DNA of 64,000 bases from Deinococcus roseus (lineage in GTDB: Bacteria; Deinococcota; Deinococci; Deinococcales; Deinococcaceae): NCBI RefSeq assembly GCF_014646895.1, contig NZ_BMOD01000007.1, positions 1 to 64,000 on the forward strand. Direction: 5' to 3'. The first letter of the stretch is position 1. Each line of letters starts with the position of its first letter. Both the position numbers and the translations under genes were made by a program. The notes beneath the pieces were generated by a model, which saw only the letters and a program-made list of their open reading frames with translations, was not told where the DNA came from and made no database searches. Positions 27,178-35,757 of this stretch are shown piece by piece.

Positions 27178-27981
27178 TTACTGCTGCACCCGCACTGCTT
27201 TCTGTGCCTTCATGCCCCTGGCCATTTGCCGGGCCATGACCCCAGGGGCAAGCCTTCCCATGAGGTGCAGCACGTTGCTGAGGCCCGGACGGATTTCCTG
27301 TTTGCCCTGCTCCATGCCTTTCAGTGCCTGTCGCACCAGCACCTGCACCTCCATGCCTTTCTGGCCTTGCAATTCTTCTGCAAATTCAGCCCGGAAAAGC
27401 GGGGTTTCCACGCCAGGAGGGGCCAGTTCCACCACTGCAACCGTGCTGTTTTCCAGTTGCAGGCGCAAAGCCCGGGTGTAGGCGTGCAGGGCGGCTTTGG
27501 CTGCAGAATACACCGGAGAGATGGAGAGCGGCACAAAAGCCAACCCCGAGGAGACATTGACGATCAGGGACCGGGGTTGTTTTTGCAGGTGGGGCAGGAA
27601 CTGTTGCACCATGCGCAGGGGGCCACTCAGGTTGATTTCGATTTCACGGGTGAGGTCGGTCAGGTCATGCGAGAGTTGCAAATCCAGGTTGCGCATGATC
27701 CCGGCGTTGTTGATCAGGGTGTCCAGCTGCGGGAAATTGTGCAGCACCTGATGGTGCAACTGCTGGATCTGTTTTGCATCGGAAACATCACTCTGGAAGG
27801 TGTGCACAGCTGGAAGGGCCTGACGCACCGCCTGCAGTTTCTGGGGATCGCGGCCTGTCACCAGCACGGTGTTGTTTTTGCAAAGCTGGCGGGCCAGTTC
27901 CAGGCCAATGCCACTGGTCCCTCCGGTGATCAGGATGGTGCGCTTTTGCAGCTGGATGGGCATTTTGCGGTTCTGGGACAT
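27178..27981 (-). CDS. SDR family oxidoreductase
   Basis: A 267-residue short-chain dehydrogenase. The cofactor-binding TGGTSGIG (about residue 19), the NNAG motif, the catalytic Ser (NVSSGLAF) and YSAAK are all present. It looks like the DltE/YdfG-type subgroup that acts on small alcohols or carbonyls with NADP(H); the substrate is unknown. AAAGGAG precedes ATG 27981. It converges with the GAF-BTAD regulator, 12 bp apart. Confidence 0.88.
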   Translation of the reverse strand: MSQNRKMPIQLQKRTILITGGTSGIGLELARQLCKNNTVLVTGRDPQKLQAVRQALPAVHTFQSDVSDAKQIQQLHHQVLHNFPQLDTLINNAGIMRNLDLQLSHDLTDLTREIEINLSGPLRMVQQFLPHLQKQPRSLIVNVSSGLAFVPLSISPVYSAAKAALHAYTRALRLQLENSTVAVVELAPPGVETPLFRAEFAEELQGQKGMEVQVLVRQALKGMEQGKQEIRPGLSNVLHLMGRLAPGVMARQMARGMKAQKAVRVQQ

Positions 27982-28107
27982 GAAAGCTCCTTTGCTGACT
28001 GGAGTCTAGCAAAATCACTCTCCAATGGAAAGCAGGCACCCAGAAGTTCTGTAGTTACCTGAAAGATAGCATCGATGGAAACGCTGTAAATCCGCATCGC
28101 CTTCAGA

Positions 28108-28689
28108 TCAGGGGCGTTCTTTGAGCTGCGTGCGCAAACCGGAACCCAGCAGCATCCAGCCTACCCCACCCAGCACACTGTTCATCAGCCCATAAATCCG
28201 GTACCCCTGGACCCGATCCGAGAGTTCAATGGGAACCAGTGCAACCAGAAAAGCCAGCAGCAGCAAGATGCCCAGTCCCAGCAAGGTCTGCCGGATCAAC
28301 CTGGGCAGGAGAGGGGTATGCTGTCCCACTGCCAGCAACATCAGGCCCACCGCTTCCAGGGGCAAAAGCAGAGGAGGTCCCAGCATCAGGGTGATCAGGT
28401 CCACCAGGGTGGGAACCAGCAAGGCCACCAGGGTGAACACATACCCCGTTTTTCCCATCCGGCCTGCACTTCCATACCACCATTTGAAACAACCTGCCCA
28501 ACCCAGCACCAGCAACAGGCTGGGAAGACTGGTCATGCTGCCCCAGAACAGGGGGTCCAGACCCAGAAAACGACCTTCCTCATTGTCAGAGGTCGGGCCA
28601 TGCAGGCTGATGAACAGCGCCCACAAAGGAATCATGAGTCCTCCCCCCAGCATGAAAGCCGGGGGGGTCCACGGTGCAATCTGGTTCAT
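28108..28689 (-). CDS. Integral membrane protein of unknown function
   Basis: A 193-residue protein with five or six hydrophobic segments and short loops. No family is recognised. ATG 28689 has a GAGGTG site 8 nt upstream. It is monocistronic and lies divergent from the arabinanase gene. Confidence 0.6.
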   Translation of the reverse strand: MNQIAPWTPPAFMLGGGLMIPLWALFISLHGPTSDNEEGRFLGLDPLFWGSMTSLPSLLLVLGWAGCFKWWYGSAGRMGKTGYVFTLVALLVPTLVDLITLMLGPPLLLPLEAVGLMLLAVGQHTPLLPRLIRQTLLGLGILLLLAFLVALVPIELSDRVQGYRIYGLMNSVLGGVGWMLLGSGLRTQLKERP

Positions 28690-28862
28690 GTTTTTACACC
28701 TCGCAGGGGTTAAGGCAAGTGTAGTCCTGAAGTCCTGCTGCTTGCAATCCTGGAAGCCAACCTGGAAAGCCCATGGGGTTCTGGAGCCATGCAGGCTGCT
28801 GAAAGGTCAGCAGGTCTGAGCACAGGGGGTTTGCAAAATGGACTGCTGATCCGCCAGAAATG
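28690..28862. other. Divergent intergenic region, upstream half
   Basis: No gene seen. This stretch lies between the membrane protein start and the arabinanase control sites listed below. Confidence 0.5.
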
Positions 28863-28874
28863 GTTAGCGCTCAC
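28863..28874. promoter_or_regulatory. Distal operator of the arabinanase gene
   Basis: GTTAGCGCTCAC is a 12-bp near-palindrome with a central CG, the same right half (CGCTCAC) as the site before the arabinose transporter. It lies 110 bp upstream of the promoter-proximal site. Confidence 0.5.
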
Positions 28875-28943
28875 ATTTTTGCAGCAAGATTGTTCGCTGC
28901 TTGCACAAACTCCCATTCGGATTTATTCGATAAAAAGCCAGAT

Positions 28944-28984
28944 TTGACCGGTTGAACAATCCATGCTAAGCTGTTAACGATCAC
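28944..28984 (+). promoter_or_regulatory. Arabinanase promoter with overlapping operator
   Basis: TTGACC at 28944-28949, a 17-bp spacer and TAAGCT at 28967-28972 form a probable promoter. GTTAACGATCAC at 28973-28984 starts right after the -10 box, exactly as at araB, and shares the half-site AACGATCAC with the araB operators. This links the arabinan-degrading enzyme to the araBDA regulon. Confidence 0.6.
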
Positions 28985-29109
28985 AAAATTCATTGGGTTC
29001 TCTGGACGGCTGTCGTCTTTCAGAAGCTGTCTGTTGTGGCCTCCACTGCAGATGGCTCCACCCCACGGTCCTCAGGACTGTCCATGCCCTGTGCTCAGAA
29101 AGGATTGCC

Positions 29110-30564
29110 ATGAGACAGCACACCCCATTGCTGGCCCTCACTGCTGCCCTGGTGTCTTGCAGCAGCTTGCCCTCCCAGAGTCTAGACGTTACTCCCCAGA
29201 CCCTGCTCACCCTGACCGGCGACCTGGGTTCCCACGATCCTGCCCTGATCAAAGTGGGCAGCACTTACTGCTCTTTCTCAACAGGGGTTGAACGCACCAC
29301 CAGCAACCCCGGAGGCATCCTGGTGCACAAATCCAGCGCTGGCATCACCGGAAGCTGGAGCACCCTCGGGGAAATTCCGGTGCCCCAGTGGACCAAAAAC
29401 CAGTTTCAGGTCAAGAACATCTGGGCTCCAGAAGTGGTCTACAATGGCAGCGACCAGAAATACTACCTGTACTACTCTGCCAGCCAGTTTGGCACCAACA
29501 ACTCTGCCATCGGGGTGGCTTCCAGCAGCAACCCCTGTGCCACCAACTCCTGGACCGACCTGGGGGCCATTGTACAGTCCAGCAGCACCACCACTGCTTT
29601 CAACGCCATCGATGCCAACGTGCACTGGGACAGCAGTGCTGGCTGGTACCTCAGCTGGGGATCCTTCTTCTCTGGTATCAAAATCCAGAAGATGGCAACC
29701 ATGACCTCCCTGACCGGCAGTGTGTACACCCTTGCCAGCCGTCCAGGGGTGACCAACAACCCCGTGGAGGCCAGCTCCATCTTTAAGCGTGGCAGTTACT
29801 ATTACCTGCTGGTGTCCTGGGACAGGTGCTGCGATGGACTGAACAGCACCTACAAAACCGCTCTGGGACGCTCCACATCCATCACTGGACCTTACCTGGA
29901 CAGAAACGGGGTGCATCTGGATCAGGGGGGCGGCACCCTGCTGCTGGCAGACCAGGGCAACCAGATCGGGCAGGGTGGGGGAGACGTGTACCAGGAAGGC
30001 ACCACCGATTACTTCATCCACCATTTTTACGATGCCAGCGCTGGAGGAGCCCCAAGAATGGCCCTGCGCAAACTGGACTGGACGGCAGACGGCTGGCCCC
30101 GCGAAAATGCCCTGACCGTGAACGTGCAGGTGGGCAGCACCTACAAACTCCTCAACGAGGTGAACCGCCTGTGTCTGGATGTGGAAAACGGCGGCACCAC
30201 CCCCGACACCAACGTGCGGCAATGGACCTGCAACGGGTTTGCTCCCCAGGAATGGAAAGTGGAAAGTGTGACTTCTGGTTTGTACCGCCTGCGCAGCATG
30301 GTGGGTGCAAAGGATTTGTGCCTGGACATCGAAAACGGCTCCAGCACCCCCGGAGCAGATGCCCGGCTGTGGAGTTGCAACACCCTCTTCTCCCAGAACT
30401 GGCGGCTGGATAACCTGGGGGCAGGGTTCTTCCGTCTGGTGGGCCAGCAAACCAACCTCGCCCTGGACAATGCAGGGGCCGGGACCGCTCCCGGGACGGA
30501 CGTGAGAACCTGGTCGGTCAACAACCATCCCGCGCAAGGCTGGCGTTTCGTGTTTGTGCGTTGA
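29110..30564 (+). CDS. GH43 arabinanase lipoprotein with ricin-type lectin domain
   Basis: A 484-residue lipoprotein (lipobox LVSC at about residue 17). Residues about 30-345 resemble GH43 endo-1,5-alpha-L-arabinanases: SHDPALIKVGSTYC with the catalytic Asp, later VEASSIFKRGSYYYLLVSW and the five-bladed repeat pattern. The last 130 residues form a ricin B/CBM13-type lectin with repeats such as LCLDVENGGTTPDTNVRQW. It would cut arabinan outside the cell and supply arabinose oligomers to the transporter at 1.4-6 kb. ATG 29110 has an AGAAAGGA site. The operators above tie it to the arabinose genes. Confidence 0.85.
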   Translation: MRQHTPLLALTAALVSCSSLPSQSLDVTPQTLLTLTGDLGSHDPALIKVGSTYCSFSTGVERTTSNPGGILVHKSSAGITGSWSTLGEIPVPQWTKNQFQVKNIWAPEVVYNGSDQKYYLYYSASQFGTNNSAIGVASSSNPCATNSWTDLGAIVQSSSTTTAFNAIDANVHWDSSAGWYLSWGSFFSGIKIQKMATMTSLTGSVYTLASRPGVTNNPVEASSIFKRGSYYYLLVSWDRCCDGLNSTYKTALGRSTSITGPYLDRNGVHLDQGGGTLLLADQGNQIGQGGGDVYQEGTTDYFIHHFYDASAGGAPRMALRKLDWTADGWPRENALTVNVQVGSTYKLLNEVNRLCLDVENGGTTPDTNVRQWTCNGFAPQEWKVESVTSGLYRLRSMVGAKDLCLDIENGSSTPGADARLWSCNTLFSQNWRLDNLGAGFFRLVGQQTNLALDNAGAGTAPGTDVRTWSVNNHPAQGWRFVFVR

Positions 30565-30776
30565 GACTGTCAAGCTGATGCCGCTTCCCTCTGGGCCAAC
30601 AATGCCCGGGGGGAATTTTGCTTTATTTGCGAGGGTTTCTGGATCAAATCCACATGGCTATAAAAAATGACTATAAAAGATAAAAAATTCACAAAATTAT
30701 TCCAACCTTGCAAAACAATCCTTTCCCAGCGCAAATCACCTTCCGGCAAATCAGACCACAAAGGACCTCTGAGCTT

Positions 30777-31919
30777 TCAGGTCAGCACCCGAAAACGCCG
30801 TGCCTGCCGGTATTCTGCAACCTGCAAACTCATGTGGGTGACTTCCCCGGCCAGCTTTTCGGTGTCCCAGAGGGGCAGTCCAAAGCGCTTCAGGGCGTCC
30901 CTTTCCACCTGACGGTGCAGGTTGTCTACAGCATGATAGACCTGAAAAAGGTGTTGCAGACGGGCCGCCACCACCTGCTGGTCTTGTGGATCCACCATGC
31001 GGGCCTGCTTGACGTGTCGGTTGAAGGCAGGGTCGGCGGGCAGCAAATTCCACCATTCGTTGATGGGCAAAATGGAGATGGGAATCAGGTGGTCCACATC
31101 AAAATCATGCGGCCTGAGGGGTTTTCTGGACCAGGGGCATTCGGTGAGCAGGCCTTCTAACATCAGGATGCGCAACTGGTTGCGTTCGTAAGACAGGCTG
31201 GTGCGTTCACTGGGGGCAAGGGTCAGCAACTCGAAGGCTTCGCCGCGGCTGCAGGGCTCCTGTCGCACATCCCCCACAAAACGTGCCCATTCCTGCAGGG
31301 TGAGGGATTCGATCAGCAGGGAGTTCTCCTGAAGCTCCTGCCAGATTTCAGCAGGAACCGGCACGCACACGTCCAGCGGGTGGCTTTCTGGCAGCGGGGT
31401 GATGTGCTGCAACTCCCTGAGCCTGCCTGGTTTCAGAAAGAGCGAGTGTGATTCCCCGACCCCTGCAAATTCCACGGGTTTTTTCACGGCCACCATGATG
31501 TCTTTCAGCACCTGCTGGTACAGGGAGGGGAGACCGGGCAGCAGGGTCTGGGATTTGATTTGCACCATCTGGTGCACGAGGTGTCCGCCTGCTGCGTCCG
31601 ATCCCAGCAGCCCTGCACTTTCCACTGTTGCCCTCAGTTCACTGAGGGAATGCCGAAAAGAAATGTCTTGCCGTGGCACCCCATCCCGGACAGGCACAGG
31701 TCCCTGCAGCACGGGTTTGCCAGGGGCACAGAACGCCCAGTAGTAAGACAGCCAGTGTTCGGCAATGCGGCGCAAAGGAACTGCCACGTGGGGTTCTGGC
31801 ACCTTCAGAGCGCAGTACCCCAGGGCCAGGTCGTTGAGGGCCCGCACCAGGGCAAACTTGTAGGTGTTGGTTTTGTGCTCGTTGCGCAGCAGGTACGCCA
31901 GGGTGCGTCGGGCATTCAT
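30777..31919 (-). CDS. HNH endonuclease-domain protein
   Basis: A 380-residue protein. Near the C-terminus it carries an HNH-type nuclease motif: CPWSRKPL, then FDVDHLIPISILP with the catalytic His, then NEWWNLLPADPAFN. The N-terminal 250 residues begin with LAYLLRNEHKTNTYKFALVRAL, a form I associate with stand-alone HNH proteins found near restriction and defence genes. No methylase or partner is encoded here. It may be a solitary restriction-like enzyme that cuts modified or foreign DNA. The ATG lacks a ribosome site. Confidence 0.7.
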   Translation of the reverse strand: MNARRTLAYLLRNEHKTNTYKFALVRALNDLALGYCALKVPEPHVAVPLRRIAEHWLSYYWAFCAPGKPVLQGPVPVRDGVPRQDISFRHSLSELRATVESAGLLGSDAAGGHLVHQMVQIKSQTLLPGLPSLYQQVLKDIMVAVKKPVEFAGVGESHSLFLKPGRLRELQHITPLPESHPLDVCVPVPAEIWQELQENSLLIESLTLQEWARFVGDVRQEPCSRGEAFELLTLAPSERTSLSYERNQLRILMLEGLLTECPWSRKPLRPHDFDVDHLIPISILPINEWWNLLPADPAFNRHVKQARMVDPQDQQVVAARLQHLFQVYHAVDNLHRQVERDALKRFGLPLWDTEKLAGEVTHMSLQVAEYRQARRFRVLT

Positions 31920-32294
31920 GGGTCAGGTTCATTGTACCCAGTTGCGCCTGACAGAAGTTTCAGGAGGGCTGTCTGGTGTTCCTGGCAATGGTTTCGCTAA
32001 CAATCCATCGATAGATCATCACAGGTTTGCACCATCGCAGAACAATACTCCCTATCTGCCATTGACGAAATTGCCTCTGTCATCAAGCCATCCCTTCGCA
32101 GATGCCGTGTCCCTGCTGGATCAGGTGGGTTTGTGGGTCAGTTGCAGAACTCCCAGAGTAAAAATGAGAGAATCATGTGTGTTTAAAATGGCTGTCAAGG
32201 GGCCTGCAAAAACACCTGAGGGCAAGTGGACACGGAGAAGCCACAAGGGCTTAAAACCGATCACAGCTCGCAGGGCTTTGCGGCCCCTGAAAAA
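31920..32294. other. Intergenic region with no gene seen
   Basis: About 375 bp between the HNH gene start and the tandem hairpins. A TACAAT box on the minus strand at 31931-31936 could be the HNH promoter. A half-site CGATCAC occurs at 32258-32264 without a matching left half. The plus-strand frames are not protein-like. Confidence 0.5.
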
Positions 32295-32320
32295 TCTACG
32301 ATAAGGCCGCTTATCGTAGA
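32295..32320 (-). terminator. Second hairpin after csoR
   Basis: A perfect 11-bp stem (TCTACGATAAG with CTTATCGTAGA) and a 4-nt loop. On the minus strand it is followed by TTTTT, so it reads as an intrinsic terminator, a backup to the one at 32353-32371. Confidence 0.6.
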
Positions 32321-32352
32321 CAAAACTTGCCTGCCTTTCCCGCAACAGAAAA

Positions 32353-32371
32353 GCCCCTGAAGTTCAGGGGC
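32353..32371 (-). terminator. Terminator after csoR
   Basis: A GCCCCTGAA stem pairing with TTCAGGGGC, followed on the minus strand by TTTTC. It lies about 30 bp after the csoR stop. Confidence 0.7.
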
Positions 32372-32399
32372 CGGAATGTGAATCTGCCAGAGGTCAGGT

Positions 32400-32729
32400 T
32401 CACTGGGTGAGCTTCAGGGCTTCGAGCAGTTCCTCCACCAGTTCGGCAGCATCTCCCCGTTCGCTGGCGGTGGCAACGTGGGCTTCCAGGTGGCCTTTGA
32501 GCACCACACCAGCCACCCCCTGAAGCGCCCCTTGCACCGCTTTGATTTGCCTGAGCACGTCCATGCAGTACACGTTGGGGTCTTCCAGCATGCGCTGGAT
32601 GCTTTCCACGTGGCCTCTGGCAATGGCCAGGCGGCGGTTGGCCCGCTTTCTGATGTCTTCGGGCATGCACAGGTTGGTGTCGGTGTGGCAGCTGGGGTCG
32701 TGGTTCTGCCTCTCCACCCTGGGGCTCAT
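32400..32729 (-). CDS. csoR: Copper-sensing repressor CsoR
   Basis: A 109-residue helical repressor of the CsoR/RcnR family. The metal-site residues are C55, H80 and H84 (VYC and GHLEAH), a C-H-H pattern in place of the usual C-H-C; Thermus CsoR has the same pattern and senses Cu(I). An N-terminal extension carries extra Cys and His (C14, H15, C21). It likely represses both its own operon and copA through the C-tract/G-tract palindromes between them. ATG 32729 overlaps the copZ stop by 4 bp. Confidence 0.88.
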   Translation of the reverse strand: MSPRVERQNHDPSCHTDTNLCMPEDIRKRANRRLAIARGHVESIQRMLEDPNVYCMDVLRQIKAVQGALQGVAGVVLKGHLEAHVATASERGDAAELVEELLEALKLTQ

Positions 32730-32929
32730 GCTCTGACCGAGGCCCCGTAACCTTCTTCGGTGACTGCGGCAATCAGGCTTTGCAGGTCGGGGGTGCCTTC
32801 CACAGTGGCGGTGCCCTGGGCGAGGTTGACTTCGGCTTTTTCCACGCCGGTCACGTTTTGCAGGGCTTTTTTCACGGCTTTTTCGCAGTGGCCGCAGCTC
32901 ATTCCGCTGATGTTCAGTTCGACGGTCAT
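32726..32929 (-). CDS. copZ: Copper chaperone CopZ-like (HMA domain)
   Basis: A 67-residue single heavy-metal-associated domain. The metal-binding GMSCGHCEKAV lies near the N-terminus and the length is standard for CopZ. It would carry Cu(I) in the cytoplasm to CopA or to CsoR. An AAGGAG site precedes ATG 32929. It is the first gene of the copZ-csoR operon, divergent from copA. Confidence 0.92.
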   Translation of the reverse strand: MTVELNISGMSCGHCEKAVKKALQNVTGVEKAEVNLAQGTATVEGTPDLQSLIAAVTEEGYGASVRA

Positions 32930-32942
32930 CTTTTTCTCCTTC

Positions 32943-32996
32943 TTCCCCCCTGGGGGGATACAGGACAAGTATAACCCCCTGGCCAGGAACTTGCAA
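32943..32996 (-). promoter_or_regulatory. copZ-csoR promoter with CsoR operators
   Basis: On the minus strand, TTGCAA (32991-32996), a 17-bp spacer and TATACT (32968-32973) form the promoter. A half operator (CCAGGGGG) lies in the spacer. A full CsoR-type palindrome, six C, one T, six G, with flanking ATA, lies at 32943-32960 just downstream of the -10 box. Confidence 0.75.
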
Positions 32997-33100
32997 GAGG
33001 AACATCACCTCAGAAACCGCCAAAAGCAGGATAAAATGGGATAAATGTCACTTTCAGAGCGGTGTTTTTCCTGCATTTCTACAGACTCCCCTGTTGCCCC

Positions 33101-33154
33101 TTGACCGATCCCCCCAGAGGGGATATAGTGGCCTCATACCCCCCAGGGGGGATA
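33101..33154 (+). promoter_or_regulatory. copA promoter with two CsoR operators
   Basis: TTGACC (33101-33106), a 17-bp spacer and TATAGT (33124-33129). One C-tract/G-tract palindrome (33107-33127) fills the spacer. A second, better one (TACCCCCC-A-GGGGGGATA, 33137-33154) sits over the likely transcription start. CsoR bound at either would block RNA polymerase until Cu(I) releases it. Confidence 0.8.
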
Positions 33155-33165
33155 CAGGAGGCAAC

Positions 33166-35682
33166 ATGGGCACAACCATCGAACTTGGCGTGCAGGGCAT
33201 GACCTGCGCTGCCTGCGTGAACCGGGTGGAACGCGGCCTCAAAAAAGTCGAGGGGGTGCAGGAAGCCACCGTCAACCTCGCCAGCGAACGGGCCACCATC
33301 ACCTTCGACGAAAACCAGATTCAACCGCAGACCCTCATCGACCGGATCCGGGAAGTGGGGTATGAAGCGGTGGTCGGTGACCTCGAACTCCCCATCTCCG
33401 GCATGACCTGTGCCAACTGCGTGAGCCGGGTGGAACGGGCCCTCAGAAAACAACCCGGAGTGCTCTCGGCCAGTGTGAACCTCGCCAGCGAGCGGGCCAC
33501 CATCCAGTACCTGCCCACCGCGCTTTCTGCGGCCGAACTGAAACAGGTGGTGCGGGATGCCGGTTACGGGGTCATCGAAACCCAGCAGCATGTGCAGCAG
33601 GAAGATGCAGAGAAAGCTGCCCGTGAACTGGAAGTCAAAAAACTGCGTTCCAGTTTGACGCTGTCTGCAGTGTTCTCCGTTCCGCTTTTTCTGCTGGCCA
33701 TGGTTCCCATGCTGTACCCGCCGTTTGAAATGTGGCTGATGGACACCCTGGGGCACCGGGGCAGCGTTTCAGGCATGAATGTGCTGATGCTGTTGCTGGC
33801 CACCCCGGTGCAGTTTGGCCCTGGAATGCGTTTTTACCGGGGGGGCCTCAAAGCCCTGCAGCACCGCAGTCCCGACATGAACACCCTGGTGATGATCGGC
33901 ACCAGTGCGGCTTACCTGTACAGCGTGATTGCCACCTTCTGGAAAGGCATTTTTCCCTCAGGCACCGCCCATGTGTATTACGAGGCTTCGGGTGTGGTGA
34001 TCACCCTGGTCTTGCTCGGGAAGTATTTTGAGGCCATTGCCAAAGGCAAATCCAGCGAGGCCATGAAGAAACTGCTGTCCTTGCAGGCCAGAAGCGCACG
34101 GGTCATCCGTGGCGGGCAGGAACTGGAAGTCCCTGTGGAGGAGGTGCGCCTCTCAGAAACCATTGTGGTCCGCCCCGGAGAGAAAATCCCTGTGGATGGC
34201 GAGGTGCAAGAAGGCAGCAGCTTCGTGGACGAGAGCATGCTCACCGGTGAACCCATCCCCGCAGAGAAAACCGCAGGCAGCAAAGTCACCGGGGGAACCC
34301 TCAACCAGCATGGGGTTCTGATGTTCAAAGCCACCCGCATTGGCAGGGACACCGCCCTCGCCCAGATCATCAAACTCGTTGAACGGGCGCAGGGCAGCAA
34401 ACCCCCCATCCAGGGTCTGGTTGACAAAGTGGTGGCTGTTTTTGTGCCCATCGTGCTGGCAATTGCCCTGCTCACCTTTCTGGGGTGGCTGATTTTCGGT
34501 GGAGAAAACGCCCTTTCCCAGGCCCTGGTGCACACCGTTGCCGTGCTGATCATCGCCTGCCCGTGCGCCATGGGCCTCGCCACCCCCACCTCGGTGATGG
34601 TGGGCACCGGCAAGGCAGCAGAACTCGGGGTGCTGTTCAAGAACGGCGAAGCCCTGGAAATGCTGCACAAAGCAGGGCTGGTGGCGCTGGACAAAACCGG
34701 AACCCTGACGATGGGGAAACCCACCCTCACCGATTTTGTGGTGCAGGCCGGGTTTGAGGAGAGAGATGTGCTTTCCCTGGTCGCCAGTGCCGAGAAAAAC
34801 AGCGAACACCCCGTGGCAGCAGCCATTGTGAGAGGCGCAGAACAGCGGGGGGTGGCCCTGCTCAAATCCTCCTCCTTCACGGCAGTGCCCGGATTTGGTC
34901 TGGAAGCTTCTGTGTCTGGTCGCACAGTGCAGGTGGGCGCAGACCGCCACATGGTGAACCTCGGACTGGAGGTTTCCGCTTTTGCAGGGCAGGCTCGCGC
35001 CCTGGGATCTGAAGGCAAAACCCCGCTGTATGCTGCCATTGATGGCAAACTGGCCGCGATCATCGCGGTGTCGGACCCCATCAAATCCAGCACACCTGAA
35101 GCCATCAAGGCGCTCCACAGCATGGGCCTGAAGGTGGCCATGGTCACCGGAGACAACAAAAACACCGCCCAGGCCATTGGCCGTCAGCTGGGCATCGATC
35201 AGGTGCTCTCAGAGGTGCTGCCTTCTGGCAAAGCAGATGCCGTGCAAAGCCTGCAGCAGCAGGGCAAAGTCATCTTCGTGGGAGATGGCATCAATGACGC
35301 TCCAGCCCTCGCCCAGGCCGATGTGGGTCTGGCCATTGGCACCGGAACCGATGTGGCCATCGAGACGGCAGATGTGATCCTGATGGCGGGCGATTTGCGG
35401 GGGGTGCCCAATGCCCTGGCCTTAAGCAAGTCCACCCTGCAGAACATCAAATTCAACCTGTTCTGGGCTTTTGCCTACAACATCATCCTGATTCCGGTGG
35501 CCGCCGGGGTGTTGCAAAGCACCCTGGGCTGGTCCCTCTCTCCGGTGCTGGCCGCAGCCGCCATGGGCCTGTCCAGCGTGTTCGTGCTCACCAATGCCCT
35601 CAGGCTCAAAACCTTCCAGCCCCCTGTGAAGGTCCGGGAGATCCGGCAAAACCCCTCCAGCAGCACACCCGTGCAGACCTGA
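33166..35682 (+). CDS. copA: Copper-exporting P-type ATPase
   Basis: An 838-residue P1B-ATPase that pumps Cu(I) out of the cytoplasm. Two N-terminal metal-binding domains carry GMTCAACVNRVE and GMTCANCVSRVE. The LTGEP loop, the membrane metal site ACPCAMG, the phosphorylation motif DKTGTLT, SEHPVA and GDGINDAPA follow in order. Eight membrane segments are expected. ATG 33166 has a GGAGG site; the frame is open to 33094 but that covers the operators. It is divergent from copZ-csoR and shares their regulation. Confidence 0.95.
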   Translation: MGTTIELGVQGMTCAACVNRVERGLKKVEGVQEATVNLASERATITFDENQIQPQTLIDRIREVGYEAVVGDLELPISGMTCANCVSRVERALRKQPGVLSASVNLASERATIQYLPTALSAAELKQVVRDAGYGVIETQQHVQQEDAEKAARELEVKKLRSSLTLSAVFSVPLFLLAMVPMLYPPFEMWLMDTLGHRGSVSGMNVLMLLLATPVQFGPGMRFYRGGLKALQHRSPDMNTLVMIGTSAAYLYSVIATFWKGIFPSGTAHVYYEASGVVITLVLLGKYFEAIAKGKSSEAMKKLLSLQARSARVIRGGQELEVPVEEVRLSETIVVRPGEKIPVDGEVQEGSSFVDESMLTGEPIPAEKTAGSKVTGGTLNQHGVLMFKATRIGRDTALAQIIKLVERAQGSKPPIQGLVDKVVAVFVPIVLAIALLTFLGWLIFGGENALSQALVHTVAVLIIACPCAMGLATPTSVMVGTGKAAELGVLFKNGEALEMLHKAGLVALDKTGTLTMGKPTLTDFVVQAGFEERDVLSLVASAEKNSEHPVAAAIVRGAEQRGVALLKSSSFTAVPGFGLEASVSGRTVQVGADRHMVNLGLEVSAFAGQARALGSEGKTPLYAAIDGKLAAIIAVSDPIKSSTPEAIKALHSMGLKVAMVTGDNKNTAQAIGRQLGIDQVLSEVLPSGKADAVQSLQQQGKVIFVGDGINDAPALAQADVGLAIGTGTDVAIETADVILMAGDLRGVPNALALSKSTLQNIKFNLFWAFAYNIILIPVAAGVLQSTLGWSLSPVLAAAAMGLSSVFVLTNALRLKTFQPPVKVREIRQNPSSSTPVQT

Positions 35683-35702
35683 ATCACCAGAATTCAAAAA
35701 AA

Positions 35703-35722
35703 GCCCCAGGTCGTCCTGGGGC
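35703..35722. terminator. Bidirectional terminator after copA
   Basis: An 8-bp stem (GCCCCAGG with CCTGGGGC), 4-nt loop, preceded by seven A and followed by four T. It can end transcription of copA and of the convergent beta-helix lipoprotein gene. Confidence 0.85.
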
Positions 35723-35757
35723 TTTTGGATTGCAACACCCTGCTTTTCAATCGCAAA

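Noticed and set aside
32258..32264. CGATCAC half-site near the HNH gene
   Set aside because: The left half does not match, so it is unlikely to be an arabinose operator.
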